The translations under genes and the position numbers were made by a program. This document shows, one piece after another, positions 10,755 to 24,000 of a DNA stretch of 64,000 nucleotides (its first letter is position 1; each line of letters begins with the position of its first letter). The notes below the pieces were generated by a model. That model searched no databases. It saw nothing but the letters and a program-made list of their open reading frames with translations, and had not been told where the DNA came from. The DNA comes from Adiantum capillus-veneris (taxonomy: Eukaryota; Streptophyta; Polypodiopsida; Polypodiales; Pteridaceae), in the NCBI GenBank assembly GCA_014529385.2, contig CM043970.1, positions 47,829,779-47,893,778 of the forward strand, written 5' to 3'.

Positions 10755-11425
10755 ACACGTATCCAGAAAGACAGCATTGCTTCTAGTGCTCCAAGTCAAG
10801 TTCAACTAGGCAACCTTCATACACCACTTCAGATCAGAAGGCTACCTTGAAGAAGTCTCCAGATAAATGCAAACATTAACTTTGAAACTTTGAAATTTTG
10901 GAATATGTCAAAGTTCAAAGAAAGAGGGGGAGGATGTAGATAGCGAAAACTGCCTCTATAAAAGTGCTAGCACATAGCCGGATTATGAGTAGTAGTAGTA
11001 ATTACTAGGCCGTAACTGTACAACGCATAGCTAGTCAGAAGCTAGTCTGGGCAACTACAAATAGGACCCGCTACTTTTATTTTGGGGTCGGTCACTTTGA
11101 GATCACTTTGTCATATATGTTTGATTGTTACTCTAGTTGTCATTCTAGCTTTGCTATATTCCTTTGTAATCTAGTACTCAATTCCCTTTCAATTGTACTT
11201 TTGGCTTCACCATCTGAATATATCAGCTCCAGTATCTTGTTCTTTAATAATTAAATCCAATCTTTCAGCTTGATTGTCTATCTAGTTAGCTTATGTTCAC
11301 TCGATACCAGATTCCACTCTTTTAGTTCGATTGTCTATGTGGTTTCCTTACGTTCATTCAAACTTTCATATTGTTCGTTTCTATTTGCTCTGATCTGACA
11401 TCTGTCTGTGAAATTCTAACTTGGA
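10755..11425 (+). mobile_element. LTR-retroelement unit 2: internal 3' tail plus 3' LTR (10935-11425)
   Basis: A polypurine tract (AAAGAGGGGGAGGA) ends at 10934 and the LTR begins TGTAGATAGCG at 10935. It carries ACAAATAGGACCC and CTTTCAATTGTACTT segments shared with the LTR at 8687. The exact 3' end is uncertain, since homology fades after about 11420. Confidence 0.7.
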
Positions 11426-13354
11426 ATAGCTATCAAATGACCAGGTCATTCCTCTAGTCTCAAGGTTGAATTTCATGACACCATTTTAGTTATACATATA
11501 AACTGCTTCACCACTTGCCACAATATTTGACACACAAATTGATCAATCTATCACCATTTTCAAAGTTTTTCTAACTTTGAAATGTGAACCACAATTGCAC
11601 ACATATCAATGAATCCTTGTCTTGAATTCAATCAATTTCTTTGGGTTTTAACTTCCATTCAAGTTTACGTTCTGTTGGCTTTAGTAACTCGAACCCAACG
11701 AAAACATAACCTTTTCCCAAATTTTGTGTCCGTGCACACGAAGGGGCACAACAACGTGGCCCCCAAGTTAATGTACCTTCTTAAAGACCAAGATATATGA
11801 GAGTTTGTAGTATATGTCTTACACTCTACCAAAAGTAGGAAAGAAAATTTCATCTACTCCTATTCAACAAGCTGAATTCAATTGTCCACAACTACTCAGT
11901 CTAAGCTTAATCCATTAGTCTACAATTGTTCCCAAAAATTCCAAGAATGAAATGAGGTCTTATGTATGCCAAAAATAAGAATCTTCAAAGAGAGATCAAA
12001 ATATTGTCAAAAATATTTTGGGGCAAAGGGAAGGCTTGAAGTTGAATTTTTTTTTGTTGGCCTAAAGGGTAAAGGTTTTACTATTGGCTATTGAAGACAA
12101 TGCAGTATGAGGAAAATGCACTAGTAGTTTGAGATACTACCATTTGAGGGAAAGCATGCCTGATATTTTCTTACATGTAAGGAGAGCCATTGCTAATAAG
12201 TGCATAGAGAAATTTTGCCACTAGAGAGGTGAGGACAAATCACAAGGCATGAATGGATAAGGGAGTAGGTATTGAGCAGAAGCCTAATAACAAGTTAATG
12301 GATGAACTACTTAGTAGATGGGGGAGAAGGTATTGAATAGAGGCCTAACAACAAGGATGATTAGTGTTAAACTTGAGTGCAAGCGACTATACCCACGTGG
12401 AATGCAACATTAGAGATGGGAACAAGCAAAGAGAGTGCATGCTTAATGCCACACTCATTGGTGACAACTCTTAAGCGTTTAAATATAATTCCGAACGGAC
12501 TACTAGGTTGCATGATTACAAAGAGGATATATCATTGTATTGTTTGTAATTAATGGTGGGCTTGACAACTAGCTTGACAACTTATGGTTAATTATTTATG
12601 GTCTTGCTTAATGGTGCAATGAACAAAAGATTGGAAAATGTTGAGATAGGTGATGTGCACTATATTCGACTAAATTATTAAGCTCATTATCTTGTTTATG
12701 ATTTCTATCGTCATAGTTGGATGGATCGTACATCTTTCGTTGCTTGCTTACAATGAGTGATGCAATGCCAACTCTGCACCATGTGGAAAACTTGGTCTAT
12801 GCACCAAATCTTAAATCTATATCTAAGAATTCAATGGGCGTAATTAATATCTTCAAGATTTCGACAAATTCCGTTGTCGATATGCTTCAACCAGGTCCCT
12901 GATATCACTACGGTCGGGTTGGACTAGATCAAATATAGTTACTATAAAAAGACCAAACTTCACTTTCTTCATTGCATTTACAGTTCTAAATTTAGTCGGA
13001 TGGTATGGGTATCGTACACCTTTTGTTGCTTATAGCTGTTGGAGTAATAGTTCCATATACCAGTGATGATCATGCCAATAATGTGAAAAACCCAAATGTA
13101 ACGTAGAAAGATACTTATACTTTTTTTTTTGGATGAAACCAATATACAACTGAGTTTCTTATTTAAGCTTTGTTGCCATCAAAGATCACTGGCTTATAAG
13201 CTTCCAAAAGGAGGGAAATCCAACACCAAAATCTCCCTTCGCACCTACACTCCTATGTAAAACGCCCGGTTTCAAAATCCAGTGTCCTCATGCCTGTAAA
13301 TTCAACATGACTATATTGAGTCAAGACAATGAAGTTCTACAAAACGAATCCTGT
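11426..13354. other. Intergenic stretch downstream of the C2 gene
   Basis: No supported gene. Two loosely similar segments near 12715 and 13000 (GTCGGATGG, CGTACA, TTTGTTGCTTA) suggest an old duplication. The stretch contains a T-run at 13124-13132. Confidence 0.5.
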
Positions 13355-15351
13355 CTAATTCATGCAAAATGAAATGACAGATGATACCGTGGGCGAGAAC
13401 TTGAGTGCCACGCTCACTTCGCCTTGTGGTTGTCCTTTGGAACCCAGCACCTTGTACTTTGAAGGAGGTATATGTCCACTCAAAAATACTTTATGCAATG
13501 GAATTCTGCAAATTCCACCATATCCAGTAACTTCAGGGCAGTTTCAATATTCACACCTCGTTACATACACGTGTTATCCACATACACAAATGTGTGGACT
13601 AAGTGCTAATGTGTGCACATTTAGAACAATAGATGGTAAAGGATGCATAAAGGCATGTGCACACTAATGCGTGGACAACTTGCTAATGTGTGCACTCACA
13701 GAGAACGTGCTAATGTGAGCACTCACATAACAATAGATGGTAAAGACTGCAAAAATGTATGTGAGACCACGGATCCTTTCATTTGTGCAGGTGACAACAT
13801 CCCATCATTAGTACTGGTGAAACCCCCAGGATTGGGATTAACAAAAACATGTAGTCATAAGCTATCTCCCACAAAGCGATAAAAACCAGAAACAATCTGA
13901 GGCAACACTCGCCAGTATGAAAGCATCCACATAAAGACACTATGCATTTACATAACTTACATACATCCCACCCTCCCCACCGTACAAATCCAATGGATCC
14001 CACTCAAAAGTCTTGTCATCTTGTCTACTTACACAACAGAGCCGAGAGGATCATCAGCCTGAAAATCATCCTTGTCAAAGAGCTTGATTAGCGCATCCGT
14101 CACATCACTGTCCACTTGGAAAGAGAAAGTCTCATCCCACACAGGTTCTCCTTGCTTACCTATTTAAGAAAACCAGAAAAACCAACTGTTAATTGATCAA
14201 TACCATCCATGGTTTTGCCTCTGTACAAGAGAAACAGAATAAAGGTCAATGTTGATCACATAACATTCATGCTTTAGCCACTAAAATTGAAACCCATTTG
14301 AAGAGCTCAACGTCAAGATACAACCTATGCTTTTGCCTCTATATATTGAGATAGAATAAATATTGATGGTGATCAAACAATAACGTTTAAGCTTTGGCCT
14401 CGATAATTGAAACCCATTTGCAGAACTCAAAGTGAAGATAAGCCAGCATATCACATTTCTGCAGTGACATCCATACCTTCAATGACACGGCTCTTTTGAT
14501 GCTCCTTATGGCAATAGACGATAGCATAAGGGTCAGATTTTCCAGCTGCAGATTTAAAAATGCTCGATTACTAAAGAGTGATTCCAAGCCCCAGACATGC
14601 CATCTTCCAAGTCAACAGAACATATCACTTACCAAAACTATCTGAATCTATCAGACCATGGGCTTCTATCAGATGGATCTCCAAGACTCCATGATGAACC
14701 TGCAAAGTACCCACATGCTTGTAACAAAGCCGCTACTTCTGCCACTTGTATTTAAAGGATAGTCAGTAAAACTAACGAAAATTTTCCCAAACCTTAGGGA
14801 AGAACTTCAGACCGATCTCGAGCTCTCCATCAAACTTTCCATTAGGCTTTTGGACTTTGAACTTGCATGGAGCAAGCTGACGCTCAAGAAAGAGCTGATT
14901 CAAAGGGATCCTGCAATGTTGCAAACACAATGCACCAATTAAACAAGTTCTGTAGGCCACAATTCCCTGCATCATCAGCAGGGCATAGGGCTAAAATCAC
15001 AGACACAAAACACACACATGCTGCTATGCACATGAACTTGTGCACGCGCATCGCATTTGCACGAGCATATGATGTAATGCTCATTGTGCATTTTAGGAGT
15101 AAAATTGTGAGCATCCTACCCACACAAACATCCAAATGTTAAATTTACACCACTATCCCATGGAACCTCTGTACTCTCAAACACATCTATGACAGGGAGT
15201 ATTACTCACATAATAGTTCCCATAGCCTCATCTCCACCATGCTTCTCTTGGTCAAAGAGGGCAATCTCAAGCTCATGCGGACCATCAGGGATCTCGAACA
15301 GGAAGCTTTCGTTCCAAACTGGGCTTTTCCCACCATCTACAGCCGGAAAAG

Positions 15352-15435
<84 letters not shown>

Positions 15436-15720
15436 GAGAAGTGCACTAACCCTTCACAATTTTGCTTTTCTGCTTTTGCTCCCCGATAGACAGCACGGCA
15501 TAAGGATCTGATTTGCCTGCACACAGCAACAAATGCCCTCAGAGGAAGAAACCCTCAGAATGCGTAGCTATGTTGATAATAGGCAAAAAGTACTTCAATG
15601 CCTCCGAGACACAAGGGTTTAGAACAGAAACGAACTAAAGGAAGCAGAATTACCGAGGAATTCGACATCCTTGAGGTCATGGCCCTTGATGAGCTCGATT
15701 TCGACAGTACCCTCAGGCAT
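13355..15720 (-). CDS. Tandem C2-domain protein, elicitor-responsive/phloem-protein-like, 8 exons
   Basis: Exons on the minus strand are 15654-15720, 15451-15516, 15210-15336, 14793-14910, 14633-14699, 14477-14545, 14033-14159 and 13355-13505. All introns are GT-AG. The joined frame is 263 residues and open throughout. C2A spans about residues 4-125 and C2B about 130-252. Both carry GKSDPYA and a PVW[ND]E[ST]F strand. Candidate Ca2+ ligands are D18, D26, D73, E75 and D80 in C2A, and D143/D145, D153, D200, D202 and D208 in C2B, so C2A has Glu where Asp is usual. Single C2 proteins of this type bind Ca2+ and phospholipid at membranes in stress signalling; the role here is inferred. The family is usually one C2 (about 140-160 residues). 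The last ten residues could be intron read-through, since a GT follows SPT. Confidence 0.9.
15357..15433. repeat. (CT)n(CA)n compound microsatellite in intron 2 of the C2 gene
   Basis: About 18 CT units are followed by about 20 CA units between exon 3 (ends 15336) and exon 2 (starts 15451). It occupies most of the 114-bp intron and starts close to the splice acceptor, so length changes could affect splicing. Confidence 0.9.
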
Positions 15721-15885
15721 GGTGAAGGCGGGGAGGGTAGAAAAAGCAGTGGAAAGGCCGAGACAGCAAGCAAAAGCACAGAGTAAAGGAGCGAGAAGCA
15801 GAGAAATGACACAGATCAAACAAGCAGAAGGGAAAGCCGACAATGAGTGTGAGTGGGTGTGTGCTAAAATCTCTTCAGCCGCTCG

Positions 15886-15892
15886 CCTTATA
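15886..15892 (-). promoter_or_regulatory. Possible TATA box of the C2 gene
   Basis: TATAAGG on the minus strand lies about 166 bp upstream of the start codon, leaving room for a 5' UTR of roughly 130 bases. No expression evidence is available from sequence. Confidence 0.45.
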
Positions 15893-15949
15893 TGCTACAA
15901 TTGTGAGTGTGCAGGTCACTCTGTCTCCGTCGAGATCCACGCACCATAG

Positions 15950-16204
15950 AGGTGCTATCGATTAACGCGTTTCAGGCGATCTGTAGTCTACCCGCTCTTT
16001 TTCTGATGAATGATCCATTCCCATTTCTCAAAATTTCATGCCACGTTGCACCGACTCCTCATACTTGCCACTTGGCACTTTGAAAACCTTGGCCCACCAA
16101 AGTTGGTAATATTCGCTTCTTATATGCCTCTTGAATCGTACAGGCTCATTGAGACAGCAAGAACTTATAGAAATAGTTTCCCACCTTTAGGGACCGATGA
16201 GTCG

Positions 16205-16244
<40 letters not shown>

Positions 16245-16953
16245 GCCTCATATTGTACGGCATGAGCCCATTCGACTACTCAAGACATACTAAAACTAGG
16301 ATGGATCTAATGCACTTTTGTTTCAATGTGCAATGACTAAAAGCTAATTGTATCAACACCTCTCATCACATTCACATAAAAGCTAATTGTATCAATCCCT
16401 CTCATCACATTCACAGCCATCCAGTTGTGTTCACAAGGAGTTAGGAATGAGATTGCTCGAAGGATTAACTAAGGGTTAGCGTATGGTATCACATGAGTGT
16501 AATGGAGGGCATTAAAAAATGAAGGAAAGGTGTATTCTACAAAGCATGATCCCATATATAGAGGTAAATTAGGGGCATTTTGTACACATAGGTGATATTT
16601 CCTTGTTATCACCAGCTTTTACATGGTAGGCTATATTTTGGGGGGACTCCACGCTCTTTTGAGTCCCTACAAATCCACGAAATAGCAAAGCATACAAGCA
16701 ACTTAATTGACGAATCTACATACCTTACCAATAGTGTATACGCAAGACCTAGTGTGATACATAATGGAGAGAGATCAAGAGCGAGAGAGAGCATGAGAAT
16801 GCCTACATGCGCACCTCCTAAATCGGAGTACTATGCATACTGCATGGAGAGAAGAAAAGAGGACAAGAGAGACACGTGGTATTGGGTGTGTGTCCCCCCG
16901 TGCAAGAGCCAGCATTTTCCTCTTGTGTGTATTTATTTATAGATTCCAGTCAA
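15950..16953. other. Upstream intergenic stretch with (CT)n
   Basis: It contains a CT microsatellite at about 16211-16242 and no supported gene. A short direct repeat (AAAAGCTAATTGTATCAA followed by CTCTCATCACATTCACA) occurs near 16338 and 16378. Confidence 0.5.
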
Positions 16954-17390
16954 TGCTAAAAAATGATTACAACTATCATGCTTGACATAAAACACCATTT
17001 CTCAACTAATAAAACATCCATAGCCTATCTATCAATACAAAAGCCATAAATATGCTATGCTTGCCACCTTTCAGCCATATAAAAATTATATATTAATGCA
17101 TAATAATTTAAATATCATTACACACCTGCTAAAAAATGATTACAATTATCATGCTTGACATAAAATACCAGTTCTCAACTAATAAAATATCCATAGCCTA
17201 TCTATCAATACAAAAACCATAAATATGCTATGCTTGCCACCTTTCAGCCATATAAAAATTATATATTAATGCATCATAATTTAAATATCATTACACACCT
17301 CTCCATAAATATGCTATGCTTGCCACCTTTCAGCCATATAAAAAGTATATATTAATGCATCATAATTTAAATATCATTACACACCTCTCC
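16954..17390 (+). repeat. 174-bp tandem duplication plus partial third copy
   Basis: Unit 1 runs 16954-17127 and unit 2 starts at 17128 (TGCTAAAAAATGATTACAA). A third, 86-bp partial copy starts at about 17304 (CATAAATATGCTATGC) and carries only the 3' half. The copies differ at only a few positions, so the duplication is recent. The DNA is AT-rich and non-coding. Confidence 0.85.
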
Positions 17391-17965
17391 ATTAAGGAAG
17401 AAACTATCCTCAATAGCTATGTTATTATTTTGCAAATCATAACTTATCCAAAACAGTGGGTAAAAAAATAAAATCTCACAATATAAATAGACTAATTTGC
17501 TTATGTCTTTGTTCATCCACATACTACATATTCTATTGTCCCATACCACTAGAATAAGCAATATATTTCATATCATGATGAATTGACAATCACATAGGTG
17601 AACCTCACCATCGAATGCCCTTAAGCACTCTGCTTAAGACCCGCCTCTTGCACAACATCAATTTTTTCATGCATTGACTGAGTACGTATATGTAGGGCCC
17701 CTTACATGGCCTTGCATAAGGCACCGCTTTATGGCCCATGCACAGTACACCCTCGATGACACACTGACGTTCCGGAGGACTCCGACTAGGAGGGGGGAGA
17801 CATTTTGAAGTATCCCAAATGGAAATTATGGGAAAAGGAAAAGGGCACTCTTTTCTTGATTCTTGTATTGAAATCCGCGTTTGATTTCTCGTCTTTTGCC
17901 ACAATTGTGATTTTATGCTCTAAAAGTGAAAAGACTCAAGAATAAGAGACAAACGCTAAAGATGA
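17391..17965. other. Non-coding stretch before the copia element
   Basis: No supported gene and no clear repeat family. A CCCTTAC-type segment and a small minus frame at 17605-17904 show no recognisable domain. Confidence 0.4.
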
Positions 17966-18167
17966 TGTTACCATATACATGTGGTAGTGATGTGTGTGAA
18001 CACACTTAGGACCTTCGGGGCATATTTTCCCTCACTAGGAGGTTTTTTCCCACGTGCATTGTATATACGTCCATCACTCTAGGGCTATCCAATCTTTCCA
18101 TTGCACACTAAGTAATACACTCTCTGTTGTGTGCCTTGAGCTTCCTTCATCTTCTTCAAGCTGTGTG
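17966..18167 (+). mobile_element. Copia element, 5' LTR, left part (interrupted)
   Basis: Starts TGTTACCATATACATG and continues through ACACTTAGGACC, CCTCACTAGGAGG, TTGTATATACG (TATA region) and TTCTTCAAGCTGTGTG. It is homologous to the 3' LTR at 32444-32699. A LARD-like element is inserted at 18168. The LTR resumes at 24001-24027, giving about 229 bp in all. GATGA at 17961-17965 is a candidate target duplication, against TATGA at 32700-32704 (4 of 5 match). Confidence 0.85.
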
Positions 18168-18344
18168 TATAAGACCTAGGGAACTGAGACATCGGATCCT
18201 CCTCCCTACCGCCCTATATATAGGCCTAGCTCGTGGCTCTTGCCCTAAGCGGATCCCCAGTCCACACTGGTCTAGTTCAGGCCCTTGGCCTAGGTCCCTG
18301 ACCTCCTAGGTTGGGCCTTGCCCCGTAGGACCCTTGCCCTGACA
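18168..18344 (-). repeat. LTR of element A (3' LTR)
   Basis: 177 bp, starting TATAAGACC and ending CCTGACA on the plus strand. It nearly equals 23819-23995. Contains CTATATATAGG as a promoter TATA region. Confidence 0.9.
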
Positions 18345-21300
18345 TTACTCCCCCCTTAAGGAAGAGTTTTCATCCTCGAAAACACAAGTAGTAATATCTT
18401 CTTAAGGATATTGATGTTTTCTTTATTGACGTCCCATACGTGAGCCAGTTGGCTGTATGACCAATAATTGGTGCAGTGAGGAGGTTCAATGAAACCAAGA
18501 GCAACGTTGTGATTTTCAACATTGTTGTCCTTTTGTAACCATCTGATGGTAGCATTTCCTATCCAAACATGGTGTGTAGACTCCATTTAGAACGCTCATG
18601 AGCATGGATAACGAGTTTATCACAACAAAGATGTACCAAAAAGAGTACCTCTTGTCATTGTCCATGAAAGTAACTTGCTGACATAACTCATCAGCCAAGT
18701 CCTTGACTTGTTCCCAGTTTTCACCATTAGTAAACAACCCCACTCTAACGAGTGTTCAAGGTTGAGAACTTGACTTATACATGAAGAGACTACCTAGTCG
18801 CAACATGCGTTAACTGATAGTAAGTAAACTCCAAGAAGAGCAATAAATGCTTATTAATTGGATTGTTTGGTGCTAATGTACGCTCTTTGCATATCCTTTA
18901 GCCCAAGGTTACACTTTGTAATCTGCCAATCCCCTTGGATACTGACAGTACTAAGGTGTGTTTCCCCCACGGTTTACAGACAGTCTTCCCAAACGACTGG
19001 TAAACGGGTAATCACAATAGCGTCTAACATTGTTGAGGAATCAACAATGTCCGGAATAACCGTCGTGGTTAACTGGAAAAGTCCACAAACCTCCAAACCG
19101 AGCCATGACCTCTATTGGTGATTAGTAGACCCAAAAGTAATCTCATAGAGATAGTGCACATAGAGTGCAAAATGCTTGAGAAGCAACAACCTGAGGAATA
19201 TGCATGCCATTCCAAATCAGCCTTTGCTAAACACTAGGGCCCATAACACCTAGTGTGCATGCATTTAGCAAGAAACACATCCGAACCTATATATCCATGG
19301 TGATCTTAGCCAATACTTATGGAAAATGTGATGCCCGTAGCACACATTAAAAAAGAATGTAAATAGTTCTGAAAGGAAACTAAATACTTTTAGTTGCAAT
19401 CTTTTGCAAGCCTTGCTGAAATGTCTAAATGGCAATAGAAGGTGAAATATTGATCACTTCTAGGTACAGACAATGAAACTTTTTCATTAACCACTTATAG
19501 CCTTGCTATATGTATAAACAACCATCTGTAATGTTGTTTAGCAATACTTGTAGCTGAACAAGTCATTCTATGTATCCGACAATTTTTGGCCACTGAAATT
19601 GCTCCTGATACGTCGTGCTGAAAATGGTCTAGAAAATAGATGTGACCAGCACCTAGGGACTTTGTCGTGACACATAATTGAAATAATGGCGCCAGTGTCA
19701 GTCCAGAGACTCATATTCTCCACATGTGGAATATGTCTCATGTAAGGATGTGTAAAAAAGAACATCCTTCAAGTACAAGATGTACTTGTGTGTGGAGGTA
19801 ACTGCGAACACTCTACGACGGGAGTGAGAGGGACCCTCATTAGCCTTGCTCCACACTAGCTAAACCGAACTCCTTGAGTCCCTAGACCATGTTGTATCCC
19901 ATGTGACAACATGTGCCAAAGCGAATCCTACAAGTGGATTCGTAACAACATAATGTACTTTGGATACTACGGCCCAAAATACTTGTTTTAACGTGCCCTT
20001 GGCATGTCCTTGAAATATTCAAGCATATTTAAACGACTTGGAGAAACCAAGTAATGCATACTAAAAACTGGAATAATACCAAATCAATAGATGCATACCT
20101 GGAGATTGAACTGAATGTTCACTTACGCGTATTCAAATACGGAGGAACACTACGTCCACATGTGACAAAACAAGCAATATTGCACTAGAAACCCTGGGTG
20201 TCACCTTCGCAATCCAAACCCGTTGTGTAGAAGCTACGTAGTCAAACGCCTTAGTGAAACCCTTTGTAGAACGCGTGGTAGATTGCGGAGTTCTTTCCTT
20301 GAAAGTATAGAAGATCAAATTGTGATCCTCAATGCGTATGGGGTGATTTAGTAAGCACCCGTTGGGTCATACCCCAAAACTGTGATGCCATAGACACTCG
20401 TAGTGCTGTAGAGAGAGCAAGAAATCCTCCGAAATGACAAGACTCTTGCTCGTCTATTAACGTCAAGATGTTCCATGTGTACTCCACTGGGCAAATATGT
20501 TCGATCCTAAGAACAATAACCCAAGGAATGGCAATAGTTAGATCTTACCCAAGATCTGCCAGTGGCTCTTAGCCAGCCTGTGTGTGGCTCCTAGCTCTTA
20601 TGATAGTTAGTGTTCAATCGATAAACCGATGAAAACTAATGTGAATGGCATCTTGGCCTATTTCTAGTATGCCTGTATACCACTCTCATCGAGAGAGGGA
20701 ACAGAAAAAAAAATAAGCCACAACTTGACCCTCTTACCATGTATGGGGTCGTGACTTTAACTTAAACTGGCACTTTGCATGTGAATATGTCGTAGATTTA
20801 AATTCCATTGAGTGGTAGTGTGCATTGAAAGCAACCATAAATTTAACTATCCAGAACGTAGTATGTCTGTGACAGAGTGCCTGGTGTGATAGCGGAAGCG
20901 TAATCTTTGAAGCGGTGGAATTTATGCCACCTAGTTAGCATGCCGTGCATACAAATTGTGAAGCCCTTGGCAAGAGTGATGGCCTCAAACGTGAGAGCCA
21001 TAACCATTAGTGCCTTGCACTTAAACTGGTAGGGATTTTGTGAGGTGGTATTCCCTTTGCCAGTTTGTCAATCTTGTGTGCCACTGCTAAAAATAAACAA
21101 TACTGAACAGGGTCTAACCTGGTCATCCTGCTATAACCAGTTGTCTTGAGATGTGGGAAGAACTCGCTCAAATGTAGATCTTCATCTCCGTTGTGCGAGA
21201 GAAAGTTGGCCTGAAATATCCTGCAAGCATATGGGGAAATTCCCCCAAAAGCGTGTGCTCATAGCATACCCCAAACGGGAAAAATCTCAATTTACGAGTC

Positions 21301-23518
21301 GTAGATTGAAGCCTTGCTTCACATAAATATCTTTGTGCTGAAACCAGTGCTGTGTAAGCATCCTCCGTCAGCGTGTAAAAACTGTGACCAAGAGTCGGCC
21401 ATGCCAAGGAACTTGCTTCCTTTTTCAAGTCCAGTAAGAGGCCATGCATGTCTCCTTTGATGCATGTTAGATATATGCAATAGTGGCGATGATGCATGTT
21501 CCATCTAGGTCAAATGCTTCATAAGCAATTGACAGCCCTGCTGTTGTTACATCAATTCGTGGTCGATGATGAAAATATGCATGGTAAGTGCATGACGCCA
21601 TTCGCATATATTACCTTATGTAGAGATATGACCAGAATGCTGTAACCCGTTATGCAGATGACAATAAACCCAAAATCAACTGCGTACCTCATTAAGCACT
21701 CCTGCCGACCAATCTTGTCTACCCGAAAATTGAACATGTTACCAAGGAAAAATTGCAAATAGTACGAAAGCAGTAACCCAACATTGGACTACACCGGCCG
21801 TGCTCATGAGCACCCTTGCACGGAGTCTTGCTAATGGCAATAGCAGTCATAGGCTTATTGACCATTACTACTAGGCAACGTTTCCACCCTGCATAAATCA
21901 TGAGGGTAATCAACTTGATTAAAACAAAATTGAAAGAGGTTACCTTGTTTCTGTTATTGTATTCAAAGTCATGTGTCGCAATCATGTGATGATGTTGGCC
22001 TACTTTGGCTAGTCGTAATTCATACCGAAGTCTAACGTTGTCATACGTGAGACAGGTAAAGGAAAAGTAACCGTGAGTTTCACCCTGCACTTGGCATGCA
22101 GTCATTGCCAATTACTTTAGAAAACACGTTGGATCACATTCACAGGCCTTGCCTGTAGCAACAATTCACAAGCCTTGCCAGAACCTTAGGATCTAACATT
22201 GCCGGCGAAACCATGTCCGAGCAAAATTTCCTCTTCGAGCGGTGGAACCATGTTGTCGAATTCTGGATGGCCGTGTTAGCAACATCTGACGTGCTCGGGG
22301 ACGTGCTGCATGATTATGTTGCATGATTATTGTTGTCCTTGACCGCTTAGGTTTGTTGTGAGCGAGTCAAACACGATCAAACTTTCCTAGGAACCATGTC
22401 CCTACCCAAAAATTCAAATCGAAAAGGCGAAATAATCGGCATCGCAATCTGTAACCAGTGGTTGGCCATGCCGAGCATCTGTATACTCTTGTTCAAAACG
22501 AACAATAGGCCTTGGTGTGCCAACATTGCGAAGTATCTAAGATCATCATGGAGGGTATCTATTTCCTACAAGAGAAAAGCACGCATATAGCTTTAAAAAA
22601 CGCATAAAAAGACATGGATCTCAAACCTTAAGATCATGTGTTGTCAATGCGTCCTGCCTGATGTCAAGTATGATAAAAGTCGTGATTCTGGTGCATAACC
22701 TGTGGATCTATCACCATATTGTCTTATAGCCTTGCCAAACACTAAGGTGATGGCAATGTCGATCTTCTGCGGATAGCAATTAAAGCTTTGAAAAATTCCC
22801 CTTCAGAGGACCGTGTCCTCATCAATATTGTTGTGAAGCAATCATTGAAATGGCCCTTTCCATTTTTGTGAGACTGTATCCTGGGACTATTCCCCTTTGG
22901 GTCTCTTCAACAAAGCGGTCTGAGCGTCCTTGCCAAAGTTGTGTTGCATACGGTGCCTTTCGTGCATGCGAACCTTGCTGCCTTGCTTTGCAAACGTCTC
23001 TAATGTCCTCATATTGAAACTGGGCCAGAGTTGACAACCCTTGCGGAATCTGGATACTCAAGCTGTGCATGCCAACGATGATATGGCAAATTCCCAAAGT
23101 TGTAGATGCAAAACCTGTCAACCATGCAGAGCCAGGCCATGGGGCACATCCCTTGGGTGGGGAGTCTCTAGTCCTCGGATGCATAGCATGGGCCTTGCCC
23201 GTGTGTAACTACCCTTGCATGGTCAAGTTTAGGGCCCTAAATTTTTTTTGTAAAACCTGTAGCTTGCATGGCGGGATGGCGGCAGCAGCCTACGTGATCA
23301 AGGAAATTGACAGGGTCGTCGATACAGACCATATCCGGGCAAGGCCATGTGACAAAAATTACCCCCCATGGCAGCGCGAAGCCATCCCCGTCCTCTGCGT
23401 TCGGATCTGAGTAGGTCGAATTCTGCTTCGTTTGTGTGCAAGGGTCGCTTCCCACGGCTTGCTTGTCGGCTCCACTATCGATTCAAGGGACCATGCCCAC
23501 GCCATGACGGCTTGACGA

Positions 23519-23738
<220 letters not shown>

Positions 23739-23805
23739 AAGCGTGCAAGGCTTTCTCCTCCTCCGCAAGACTTCCTCCTCCTCCATAGCTCCTCCTTCCC
23801 CCTGA

Positions 23806-23817
23806 GCTCTGATACCA
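23806..23817 (-). other. Primer binding site (tRNA-iMet type) of element A
   Basis: TGGTATCAGAGC on the minus strand, one base from the LTR edge. This is the classical plant initiator-Met tRNA complement that primes reverse transcription. Confidence 0.9.
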
Positions 23818-23818
23818 A

Positions 23819-23995
23819 TATAAGACCTAGGGAACTGAGACATCGGATCCTCCTCCCTACCACCCTATATATAGGCCTAGCTCGTAGCTCTTGCCCTAAG
23901 CGGATCCCCACTCCACACTGGTCCAGTCCAGGCCCTTGGCCTAGGTCCCTGATCCCCTAGGTTGGGCCTTGCCCCGTAAGACCCTTGCCCTAACA
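23819..23995 (-). repeat. LTR of element A (5' LTR)
   Basis: 177 bp and nearly identical to 18168-18344. Ends CCTAACA on the plus strand, followed by the GTGTG target duplication. Confidence 0.9.
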
Positions 23996-24000
23996 GTGTG

